From: an uncultured Ruminococcus sp.
GTDB lineage: Bacteria; Bacillota; Clostridia; Oscillospirales; Ruminococcaceae
Reading direction: 5' to 3'
DNA length: 12,913 nt
Assembly (NCBI GenBank): GCA_947176565.1
Contig: CAMWRC010000010.1
Location: forward strand, 1 to 12,913
This document shows positions 7,662 through 12,913 of the stretch, in pieces. The position numbers were made by a program, and so were the translations under genes. How positions within the stretch are numbered: position 1 is the first letter of the stretch; the number at the start of each line of letters is the position of its first letter. The notes beneath the pieces are model-generated. The model was given only the letters and a program-made list of their open reading frames with translations, did no database searches and was not told the DNA's origin.

Positions 7662-7853
7662 ATGGATAACAACTGCAACTGCAAACACAAGAATGACAGC
7701 ATCAAGTGTACTGTATCACAGTGCCAGCACAACATGGTTACGGAGAATTACTGTTCTCTCGGCTGTATCTCTGTAGGAACACATGAGTCGAATCCTACAG
7801 TTCCGGAATGTACAGACTGCAACAGCTTCATCAAGAGAACCGGCGTTCAGTAA
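7662..7853 (+). CDS. DUF1540 cysteine-rich miniprotein
   Basis: A 63-residue protein with eight cysteines (5, 7, 16, 21, 31, 35, 50, 53). The spacing IKCTVSQCQHN...NYCSLGCISVGT...TDCNSF fits the DUF1540 domain, a small family probably binding metal or forming disulfides; its role is unknown. ATG 7662 is set by TAAGGAG at 7646-7652, 9 bases upstream; ATG 7653 abuts this site and is unlikely. There is no signal peptide. DUF1540 is usually single or tandem in Clostridia, and one copy is present here. Two further N-terminal Cys (NCNC) lie outside the usual core. The pattern differs from SCIFF ranthipeptide precursors and no radical SAM gene is nearby. Confidence 0.88.
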   Translation: MDNNCNCKHKNDSIKCTVSQCQHNMVTENYCSLGCISVGTHESNPTVPECTDCNSFIKRTGVQ

Positions 7854-7864
7854 GAAAATTCCGG

Positions 7865-7884
7865 AGGCGGATTTTATTCCGCCT
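7865..7884 (+). terminator. Weak hairpin after the DUF1540 gene
   Basis: AGGCGGA, loop TTTTAT, TCCGCCT forms a perfect 7-base stem 11 bases after the DUF1540 stop. It is followed by TACATAAG and not a T run, so it may protect the 3' end or attenuate more than terminate. Confidence 0.45.
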
Positions 7885-7985
7885 TACATAAGATAATATA
7901 ATAATATGATAATTTGTTTTCTGTGAATGATGCACAAAAATCAATAGTTAAATACAGTCAAATCGGCAAAAATTCAGCGTTTCTC

Positions 7986-8014
7986 TTGCAATCTCTTTCG
8001 TTTTGCTGTATAAT
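7986..8014 (+). promoter_or_regulatory. SigA promoter of ireB
   Basis: TTGCAA (7986-7991), a 17-base spacer and a perfect TATAAT (8009-8014). The predicted start near 8021 leaves a short leader containing the GGAGGAG ribosome binding site. Confidence 0.72.
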
Positions 8015-8047
8015 ATATTATATTAAAGAAGCCGGAGGAGTTTTATT

Positions 8048-8293
8048 ATGAATGACCAGACTATGACATTTAAAGTCGGCGGCGAGAAAGAGGACGAACT
8101 CAAAAAAAACCTCAGAATCGTTTATGATGCGCTGATTGAAAAGGGATATAATCCTGTAAATCAGATAGTAGGATATATTCTGTCAGAAGACCCGACCTAC
8201 ATAACGACATATAATAATGCAAGAAGCATTATCCGGCATATTGACCGTGATGAACTTTTACAGACACTTGTCCGTGATTATCTGACTGAATAA
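8048..8293 (+). CDS. ireB: IreB family regulatory phosphoprotein (UPF0297/YrzL)
   Basis: An 81-residue cytoplasmic protein, the normal size for the family, covering its whole domain: TMTFKVGGEKEDELKKNL, then ALIEKGYNPVNQIVGYILSEDPTYITTYNNARSIIRHIDRDELLQTLVRDYL. In Enterococcus faecalis, IreB is phosphorylated by the PASTA kinase IreK and dampens envelope-stress resistance; the phosphorylated threonines lie near the N-terminus, and Thr5 and Thr7 are present here. ATG 8048 follows GGAGGAG. In many Firmicutes the gene sits upstream of ruvX (yrrK) and a DUF1292 gene. Here it has its own promoter and a terminator immediately after, with no ruvX, so it stands alone. Confidence 0.95.
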   Translation: MNDQTMTFKVGGEKEDELKKNLRIVYDALIEKGYNPVNQIVGYILSEDPTYITTYNNARSIIRHIDRDELLQTLVRDYLTE

Positions 8294-8296
8294 AAC

Positions 8297-8330
8297 AAAG
8301 GCGAATCGTGTAAACGGTTCACCTTTTTTG
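8297..8330. terminator. Intrinsic terminator between convergent ireB and LRR gene
   Basis: AAAGGCGAATCG, loop TGTAAA, CGGTTCACCTTT, with one C-A mismatch and one T-G wobble, then T6. It begins 3 bases after the ireB stop. The minus-strand copy ends in TTTGTTTT and can serve the LRR gene that stops at 8337. Confidence 0.78.
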
Positions 8331-8336
8331 ATAATT

Positions 8337-9968
8337 TTACTCAGCAAGTATTTTCTGTATCTGTAAAGCGTCAAGAGCTGAAATTCCATCATTTTCACCT
8401 GCTATATCAGCATTGACAGCACCCTGTTCGGAAAGCCTGTATTTGTCGGAATTTCCGAGATACTGCAATATCAATGTTGCGTCGGCGACTGTGAGTTCTC
8501 CGTCGCAGTTTGAATCGCCTGCAAGCGTCGCACTCATTATTTTAACACTGTTTTCCGGAGTAAATATTATTTCTATATCTGAATTATAGAAATTTAGTTT
8601 CTCTGTCCGTTCTCTGAAATGTTCAGGCAGTGTGATTTTTTTCAGACTCCAGCAGTTTTGGAATGCGTAATCACCGATTTCCTGAACGCTGTCCGGAATC
8701 GTGATTTCTTCCAGAATCCAGCAGGTTTCAAACGCACTATTATCAATTACTTCAACGCTGTCAGGAATCATAATTGATGTCAAAGCTTTGCAATCCTCGA
8801 AAGCTTGTATGCCGATTTCTCTGACACCGTACGGAATATTGATTGATTCAAGTGATTCACAGTTGCTGAAAGCGGCAAAATCTATTGTTTCGAGAGTTTC
8901 CGGCAGTATGACTTCCTGCAAACTTCGGCAGATATTGAATGTTGTACGCTTAATATTCTTTACTCCGGATGGTATCTTGATATTCTCAATTCCTGTAAAC
9001 TGAAACGCTGAACTACCGATATACGTAAGGCTCTCCGGAAGATTGATTTCTTTCAGACCCTGACACGTATCAAAGGCACAATTTCCGATTTTTTCAAGTC
9101 CCTCCGGCAGTACAACTGATACTATATCTTTACGGTTTGAAAATGCTCCGTCCATTATTTCCTTTGTACCTTCGCGGACTATTATCTCACCGTTTTCCGG
9201 AGCTTCACCCTTGTATGTGTAAAGCATATCGTTTATATAATACGTTCCGTCGGGCAGATTATTGAACCATTCCGTTTTGTCGAATGTATCATGTGCTATA
9301 TCTTTTATGCTGTCCGGAAATATTACGGATTCCACATTGGTGCAGTTTTTCAATGCACTCGGACAGATTGTTTCCGTACCCTCTTTTATATCGAGTTCTT
9401 TAATATCTCCGCTGCACCGGTAAAGAATATTGTTCACATACGTTATGCCGTCCGGGAGTCCGTCCTGCCACGCTGTATACTCAAATGCTTCGTAACCGAT
9501 ATATTCAACCGTTGACGGAATAGTCACATCTTTGAGTCTTGTACAGCCGTGAAAAGCACGTGCCTCTATTTTTTTGACACATTCGGGAATATCCACGGAT
9601 TCAAGTGCCGTGTGGAGAAATGCTCCCTGACCTATTGTCACAAGTGTATCAGGAAGTGTTATTTTTGAAAGTCCCATATCGTGATAAAACGCACTTGACT
9701 CTATTGATGTAACCGGCAGTCCGTCAATTTCGGACGGTATAACGATTTCAAAGGTTTCGAGGTCGTCCGGAAATTCAGCCGGTCCGAAATATGCAAGGGC
9801 AGGATAATCTCCTCTGTCGGCACGTCCGGTGATTTCGATATGGTCGCCGTTCACAATGTAGTATACAAGATTGTATTCCTCAGATACGCCGTGAACGTAA
9901 TCACTGTCACTGACTGCGTGTGATGTTATAACACTGGTTGGCAGATTTGACGACATGCAAACCGGCAT
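8337..9968 (-). CDS. BspA-like leucine-rich-repeat protein with C-terminal dockerin; signal peptide out of frame
   Basis: The intact frame from ATG 9968 gives 543 residues. LRR_5 (BspA/TpLRR) repeats of about 23 residues fill about 85-460, with the pattern LxxIxIPxxVxxIxxxAFxxC. Two longer inserts of the type WxxxLPDGxxYxNxxLY interrupt them near 167-187 and 234-253. A type I dockerin (484-541) ends the protein, with calcium loops GDSNCDGELTV and the NADIAGENDGIS region, almost the same as in the GH5 enzyme. The protein should dock on a scaffoldin; LRR domains of this kind usually mediate adhesion. The reading from 9968 has no signal peptide and no good ribosome binding site. A good start lies at 10024 in another frame (see next entry), so the gene as sequenced is frameshifted. 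The gene is convergent with ireB. Confidence 0.9.
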   Translation of the reverse strand: MPVCMSSNLPTSVITSHAVSDSDYVHGVSEEYNLVYYIVNGDHIEITGRADRGDYPALAYFGPAEFPDDLETFEIVIPSEIDGLPVTSIESSAFYHDMGLSKITLPDTLVTIGQGAFLHTALESVDIPECVKKIEARAFHGCTRLKDVTIPSTVEYIGYEAFEYTAWQDGLPDGITYVNNILYRCSGDIKELDIKEGTETICPSALKNCTNVESVIFPDSIKDIAHDTFDKTEWFNNLPDGTYYINDMLYTYKGEAPENGEIIVREGTKEIMDGAFSNRKDIVSVVLPEGLEKIGNCAFDTCQGLKEINLPESLTYIGSSAFQFTGIENIKIPSGVKNIKRTTFNICRSLQEVILPETLETIDFAAFSNCESLESINIPYGVREIGIQAFEDCKALTSIMIPDSVEVIDNSAFETCWILEEITIPDSVQEIGDYAFQNCWSLKKITLPEHFRERTEKLNFYNSDIEIIFTPENSVKIMSATLAGDSNCDGELTVADATLILQYLGNSDKYRLSEQGAVNADIAGENDGISALDALQIQKILAE

Positions 9969-10024
9969 TGCTCCGGCGATTATGGTGCATGTCAGTGCAG
10001 AGGCGATGATTTTTTAATGTTCAT
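9969..10024 (-). pseudogene. Detached start and signal peptide of the LRR-dockerin gene (frameshift in A6 run)
   Basis: ATG 10024 has an AAGGAA ribosome binding site 7 bases upstream and reads MNIKKSSPLH before TGA at 9994-9992. One added base in the A6 run (minus strand, 10015-10010) would join it to the long frame as MNIKKIIASALTCTIIAGAM, a textbook signal peptide leading straight into residue 1 of the 9968 reading. The long frame itself is closed upstream by a TAA at this run. The single-base loss may be a sequencing error, a mutation, or a site of phase variation or transcriptional slippage. Confidence 0.85.
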
Positions 10025-10202
10025 AATAATTCCTTCTTGTAGATAAATAATTTTTCGGGAAGTTTATGGTGTCTTCTTACTTATTAGACGTATCAGGATT
10101 AATAAATACTCACGCTTTTCTGATATTTTTTTATTTTTGTCACTATGCACAGGATTGGCGGTTTTATTTTGTTAAATATTACCTTAAATAAAATGCGTAA
10201 AG
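10025..10202. other. Divergent intergenic region without a recognised gene
   Basis: AT-rich DNA between the LRR-dockerin gene and the deacetylase promoter. I see no ORF of note, no RNA gene and no convincing SigA promoter for the LRR gene. The minus-strand TATTTATTAATC and CTAATAAG are only weak -10-like strings. Confidence 0.5.
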
Positions 10203-10222
10203 CGTGATATAATACTATCACG
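10203..10222. promoter_or_regulatory. Extended -10 promoter inside an inverted repeat, deacetylase gene
   Basis: TGATATAAT (10205-10213) is an extended -10 element with a perfect TATAAT at 10208-10213 and no good -35. It lies within CGTGATA-N6-TATCACG (10203-10222), perfect 7-base arms spanning the -10 and near the start site, a likely operator. Confidence 0.65.
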
Positions 10223-10237
10223 GAAGCAAAACTTCCG
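10221..10237 (+). other. Leader hairpin before the deacetylase ribosome binding site
   Basis: CGGAAG, loop CAAAA, CTTCCG: a perfect 6-base stem ending one base before the TAAGGAG ribosome binding site (10238-10244). Its left arm shares two bases with the operator repeat. It could act as a 5' stabilising stem. Confidence 0.5.
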
Positions 10238-10252
10238 TAAGGAGTGATTCCG

Positions 10253-10993
10253 TTGAAAAATTCAGCAGTTATCACGGCAGCAGCCCTGACAGCAGTTTCA
10301 CTTCCTGTAAATGCTGTATATTCAGCGGACAACAGGGTTATCGGCTATGGTCAGGGAATGGCGGTTGACAGTCTTAACCGTCCTATTGATGCTGTGCAGT
10401 TTACTGAGCAGTACAGCGATTATGATGCCTTCGCTGTATCGGCAGACAGCAATCAGATAATCATAACCTTTGACCAGGGATATGAAAACGGCTATACGGA
10501 AAAAATCCTCGACACACTGAAAGAAAAAAACGTCAAGGCAATATTCTTTCTTACAGGAGATTATGCCAAAAAGGAAAAAGCTCTCGTAAATCGTATGATA
10601 GCGGAGGGACACACACTCGGCAATCACGGCATGACTCATGCAAGTCTTCCTAAACTATGTCATGATGATGCGGTTGAGGAAATAATGAGTCTTCACGAAT
10701 ACGTTCTTAACAATTACGGATATGAAATGCAGTATTTCCGCTTTCCATGCGGAGAGTACTCGGAGCAGGCACTCGAAACGGTGCAGAAATGCGGATATAA
10801 GACAGTTTTCTGGAGCTTCGCATATGTGGACTGGAAAACTGACAGTCAGCCAGAACCGGCGATGGGATTACAGAAGCTTTCAGAATCTGCACACGGCGGT
10901 GAGATACTTCTGCTCCATTCGGTTTCTGCGACTAATGCGCAGATACTCGGAGACGTTATTGACAATCTGAGAGATAAGGGATTTAAAGTATAA
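10253..10993 (+). CDS. Secreted PdaA-like polysaccharide/peptidoglycan deacetylase (NodB domain, CE4)
   Basis: A 246-residue exported protein. The signal peptide covers about 1-25 (hydrophobic 4-18). The NodB domain (about 68-245) has motif 1 TFDQGYENGYT with catalytic Asp74, motif 2 HGMTH (His125, His129; metal), motif 3 RFPCGEYS (Arg163), motif 4 VDWK (Asp193) and motif 5 LLLHS (His222). Like B. subtilis PdaA (TFDNGYENG), the second Asp of the usual TFDDG is replaced, here by Gln. PdaA removes acetyl from muramic acid to make spore-cortex muramic delta-lactam; by likeness this is the best guess, but a vegetative wall deacetylase is possible. TTG 10253 is chosen as start because AAGGAG (10239-10244) lies 8 bases upstream and the signal peptide then begins MKNS; GTG 10244 overlaps that site. 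Confidence 0.88.
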   Translation: MKNSAVITAAALTAVSLPVNAVYSADNRVIGYGQGMAVDSLNRPIDAVQFTEQYSDYDAFAVSADSNQIIITFDQGYENGYTEKILDTLKEKNVKAIFFLTGDYAKKEKALVNRMIAEGHTLGNHGMTHASLPKLCHDDAVEEIMSLHEYVLNNYGYEMQYFRFPCGEYSEQALETVQKCGYKTVFWSFAYVDWKTDSQPEPAMGLQKLSESAHGGEILLLHSVSATNAQILGDVIDNLRDKGFKV

Positions 10994-11017
10994 AATTACA
11001 GAAGTATAGCAAATAAT

Positions 11018-11058
11018 AAAAAACCGTCCGGATTTGTTAGAATCCAGACGGTTTTTTT
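11018..11058. terminator. Bidirectional terminator between deacetylase and SPFH operon
   Basis: AAAACCGTC-C-GGATT, loop TGTTAG, AATCC-A-GACGGTTTT: a long stem with one C-A mismatch and a T7 tail. On the minus strand it ends in T6ATTATT, so it can also end the DUF1836-SPFH transcript. Confidence 0.9.
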
Positions 11059-11089
11059 GTGCGGCAGTACCCCTACTGTTTATCCGCAC
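11059..11089. other. Unassigned two-part hairpin
   Basis: GTGCGG (11059-11064) pairs with CCGCAC (11084-11089), and inside it CAGTA (11065-11069) pairs with TACTG (11074-11078) over a CCCC loop, with a five-base bulge on one side. It lies just beside the terminator and has no T run of its own. On the minus strand it would fold in the 3' untranslated part of the SPFH transcript. Confidence 0.5.
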
Positions 11090-11115
11090 TTCCCTATATA
11101 TCATACCAGATGAGC

Positions 11116-11199
11116 TTAATTAATAAGTATTTCCATAAAAAAATCAACTGCGAAATCTATCACTTCTGATAAGATTCCTGATATTTTAAATTTTTTCAT
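11116..11199 (-). CDS. 27-residue amphipathic peptide coupled to the SPFH gene
   Basis: A short frame reading MKKFKISGILSEV-IDFAVDFFMEILIN. Its ATG (11199-11197) lies 3 bases after the SPFH stop codon (11203-11205), and GAGGA from the last SPFH codons acts as a ribosome binding site 7 bases away. The basic N-terminus (KKFK) precedes a helix with Glu12, Asp15, Asp19 and Glu23 spaced for one face and Ile, Val, Phe, Leu on the other, so membrane association is likely. I recognise no family. A start this well placed is unlikely to be pure chance, but the length makes it uncertain. It is the last gene of the operon. Confidence 0.5.
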   Translation of the reverse strand: MKKFKISGILSEVIDFAVDFFMEILIN

Positions 11200-11202
11200 T
11201 TT

Positions 11203-12132
11203 TTATTCCTCACTGTTGTCCTGTACTGGTGGTGTATAGCTTGATGATGAACTGCTGCTGAAATCATCGGTATCAATATTTATCAGCAGACCGTTGCTGT
11301 CGCCGCTTACGACTTTTGGCATCACGCCGTCCCATTTTTCAATCTGTTCGTATGCGATTACTTTTCCGGATAAAGATTCTTCAAGGAGTCTGTTTGCTTC
11401 CGCCTGTGCTTCGGCTTCGGCAAGAATTGCGTCTGCGTTTGCTTCTGCGGCGATAACTTTCTGTTTTGCCTGAGCTTCTGCGATTGTTATAGCCTGTTTC
11501 TGTTCTGTTTCTGTTTTGAGAAGATTTTGTTCGGCGACCTGTTTTGCCTCTATGGCATTATTGAACTCGGCGGAGAAATCAAAATTCACGATATTGAACT
11601 TCTCTATGTATATTCCGTAGCTGTTGAGTTTTGAATCAAGTGCGGATTTGACTTCATCGCCTACTGCCTGACGTTCTGTGATAAGCTGTTCGGCGGTATA
11701 TTTTGCTGTAGCAGATTTCATACATTCCTGAACAACGGGAGCGATGAGAACCGTCTGATAATCGAGACCGACATTCTGATACATATCCGCGGATTTATCA
11801 GCAACAAGCCGATAGTTTACGGCAATATTCGAACTTATGGTCTGCAAATCCTTTGATACGGCAGATGCCGGAGTTTCATAGACCTGAATTTTGTTTGACA
11901 TTTTTTCTACTGTCTGTATGAACGGTATTCTCAGATTGAATCCCTCGCTGAAAGAAGTATTTGATACTTTGCCGAGAGTGAGGACAACGCCTGTATTTCC
12001 GGCAGGAACTACTGTAAATGAACTGGCGGCAATTACACAGACAACAGCAGCTGCGATTCCGATTCCAACGATTTTACCTACACCGTTATGCTTTACTTTT
12101 CCGTCTCTTCCTACCTCATGAAATGTTCCCAT
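11203..12132 (-). CDS. SPFH/prohibitin (Band 7) family membrane protein
   Basis: A 309-residue protein with one N-terminal membrane helix (about 17-38). An SPFH domain follows (about 39-200; VVPAGNTGVVLTLGKVSNTSFSEGFN, then LQTISSNIAVNYRL). A long Ala/Glu/Gln coiled coil (about 193-255, EAQAKQKVIAAEANADAILAEAEAQAEA) leads to a Ser-rich, acidic tail. This is the prohibitin/HflK-like layout; such proteins form ring- or cage-like membrane assemblies that scaffold proteases or membrane domains. The true start is ATG 12132: AAGGAG lies 8 bases upstream and overlaps the stop codon of the DUF1836 gene (12144-12146). A longer frame from 12267 lies inside that gene. No NfeD-like partner is nearby; its neighbours are a regulator and a 27-residue peptide. 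Confidence 0.93.
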   Translation of the reverse strand: MGTFHEVGRDGKVKHNGVGKIVGIGIAAAVVCVIAASSFTVVPAGNTGVVLTLGKVSNTSFSEGFNLRIPFIQTVEKMSNKIQVYETPASAVSKDLQTISSNIAVNYRLVADKSADMYQNVGLDYQTVLIAPVVQECMKSATAKYTAEQLITERQAVGDEVKSALDSKLNSYGIYIEKFNIVNFDFSAEFNNAIEAKQVAEQNLLKTETEQKQAITIAEAQAKQKVIAAEANADAILAEAEAQAEANRLLEESLSGKVIAYEQIEKWDGVMPKVVSGDSNGLLINIDTDDFSSSSSSSYTPPVQDNSEE

Positions 12133-12143
12133 AGTGATTCTCC

Positions 12144-12710
12144 TTAAAATAATTCTGACATAGCTTTTTCGGCTTCTGCTTTGAGACAGCCGCTTCTGTA
12201 TGCCATTACCATTACATAGAGTGCTTTTCTGAGCTTGTCCTCGCCGTAGTTTATTTCTGCGGCACAAGCTTTTATTTCGTGTTCTATGTGTCTTTTGATT
12301 GATTCGGTATTGAATGAACCTTCATCCTCGGCGGTAAAAATTATCCTGCAAAGAATATTATACCACGGAACGTCAGCGATAATATCATCTGATGTATCTA
12401 TAACATCGCCATTGATATATACCATTATCTGCTGTATTGATTCGAGGCGCATTGCACCGCGGAGCATATTTATAAGCAGAATACGTATTACCTGTTTTTC
12501 GGAATATTTTTTGCCTTTGGTGGGAGATACCCAGCCTCGTTTAATCCAGTTCTGGATTGTTGAGCCTTCAAGACCGGTAAGCTTTGAAAGCTGGGAAAGC
12601 GTGAGACCGCCGGTTGCTTCAAGTACCGGTGAAACAGTAGAAAATGCGGAATTTCTTGCCTGCTCCGTAAATTTAATCGTAGTACCGGGGATAAGTCTAA
12701 TCAAGTTCAT
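12144..12710 (-). CDS. DUF1836 family MerR-like regulator
   Basis: A 188-residue protein. An N-terminal helix-turn-helix (about 36-60, LTLSQLSKLTGLEGSTIQNWIKRGWV) and a wing-like KKYSEKQVIRILLINMLR resemble MerR DNA-binding domains. The conserved IQNWIKRGW and YSEKQ strings fit the DUF1836 family. The C-terminal half is helical and may bind a ligand or dimerise; no Cys pattern for metal sensing is obvious. ATG 12710 has GAGGAGA 5 bases upstream. It is first in an operon with the SPFH gene (11-base gap). A perfect palindrome in the promoter spacer at 12745-12760 suggests self-regulation. The ligand and the signal are unknown. Confidence 0.85.
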   Translation of the reverse strand: MNLIRLIPGTTIKFTEQARNSAFSTVSPVLEATGGLTLSQLSKLTGLEGSTIQNWIKRGWVSPTKGKKYSEKQVIRILLINMLRGAMRLESIQQIMVYINGDVIDTSDDIIADVPWYNILCRIIFTAEDEGSFNTESIKRHIEHEIKACAAEINYGEDKLRKALYVMVMAYRSGCLKAEAEKAMSELF

Positions 12711-12734
12711 TCTCTCCTCTTATGTGATAATATG

Positions 12735-12763
12735 ATTATATCATAAGTTCATATGAACTTCAA
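12735..12763 (-). promoter_or_regulatory. SigA promoter of the DUF1836-SPFH operon
   Basis: On the minus strand TTGAAG (12763-12758), 17 bases, then TATAAT (12740-12735) preceded by TGA, an extended -10. The leader before ATG 12710 is about 20 bases. Confidence 0.8.
12745..12760. promoter_or_regulatory. Perfect 16-bp palindrome in the promoter spacer
   Basis: AAGTTCATATGAACTT is its own reverse complement and fills most of the spacer of the DUF1836 promoter, overlapping the -35 by three bases. This is where MerR-type regulators bind, so it is the best operator candidate for the first gene. Confidence 0.65.
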
Positions 12764-12913
12764 GTCTGTTCTTTAGATGTTTTGAAGCGTTTCAATGAAT
12801 TTTTATTGAAATATCAGCATTAATCTTTATTTTTCATAAATTTTCGAGTTTTTTTGCATTTATTTATATTTTGATGTATTTTTTAAAATCCTAAAAAAAG
12901 AGACTGCTGGAGC
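12764..12913. other. AT-rich region at the window end
   Basis: No ORF of note. It holds TTTCAAT-N8-ATTGAAA (12790-12811), a perfect 7-base inverted repeat without a known role. The last bases, an A7 run then GAGACTGCTGGAGC, may be the left half of a terminator for a gene beyond the window; this cannot be tested here. Confidence 0.4.

Noticed and set aside
7662-7853. Cys-rich peptide as a SCIFF/ranthipeptide precursor
   Set aside because: The eight-Cys spacing and the CTVSQC and TDCNSF strings fit DUF1540. No radical SAM maturase is next to it, and the length and N-terminus differ from SCIFF.
7865-7884. Hairpin after DUF1540 as a full intrinsic terminator
   Set aside because: The stem is good but there is no T run after it; it is listed only as a weak element.
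10322-11104. Minus-strand and alternate-frame ORFs over the deacetylase
   Set aside because: They conflict with a fully motif-supported NodB domain and have no binding sites.
1-12913. CRISPR arrays, insertion sequences, tRNA, rRNA, riboswitches
   Set aside because: No regularly spaced repeats, transposase, integrase, terminal inverted repeats or recognisable RNA gene folds were seen on either strand.

Overview
The window looks like a Ruminococcus-type fibre-degrading Firmicute (Oscillospirales). Two secreted proteins, a GH5 endoglucanase and a BspA-like leucine-rich-repeat protein, end in near-identical type I dockerins with the repeated core VADATLILQYLGN. The DNA is fairly AT-rich, ribosome binding sites are strong (AAGGAG/GGAGG), several promoters are of the SigA type, and IreB, DUF1540, DUF421/DUF4363 and DUF1836 proteins are typical of Clostridia. 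R. flavefaciens or a relative is plausible, but the species cannot be settled from sequence alone.

Layout. (1) 1-1023, minus: the N-terminal 341 residues of a surface beta-helix protein of the DUF4353/carbohydrate-binding type, cut by the window edge. (2) 1218-3274, plus: an OmpR/PhoB-type response regulator and a PAS histidine kinase, closed by a bidirectional terminator. (3) 3323-4256, minus: a DUF2975 membrane protein and a small XRE regulator (a YoaS/YozG-like pair) behind a consensus promoter set among short repeats. (4) 4500-6401, minus: GH5_1 endoglucanase with dockerin, with its own promoter, an overlapping palindrome and a strong terminator. (5) 6483-7518, minus: a DUF421 (YetF-like) and DUF4363 pair. 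(6) 7662-8293, plus: a Cys-rich DUF1540 miniprotein and IreB. (7) 8337-10024, minus: the dockerin LRR protein, whose signal peptide is split off by a one-base frameshift in an A6 run. (8) 10253-10993, plus: a secreted PdaA-like polysaccharide deacetylase started by TTG. (9) 11116-12710, minus: a DUF1836 regulator, an SPFH/prohibitin-like membrane protein and a translationally coupled 27-residue peptide, behind a promoter with a perfect 16-bp palindrome in its spacer.

How it fits together. The two dockerin proteins should be exported and docked on a cellulosome scaffoldin, and the beta-helix protein may bind polysaccharide at the surface. The remaining genes are small regulatory or envelope modules. 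PdaA-like, YetF-like and DUF1540 proteins lie within about 4.5 kb of one another; in other Firmicutes the first two have sporulation links, so a sporulation or envelope role is possible but unproven. No mobile element, CRISPR array, tRNA or rRNA was seen.
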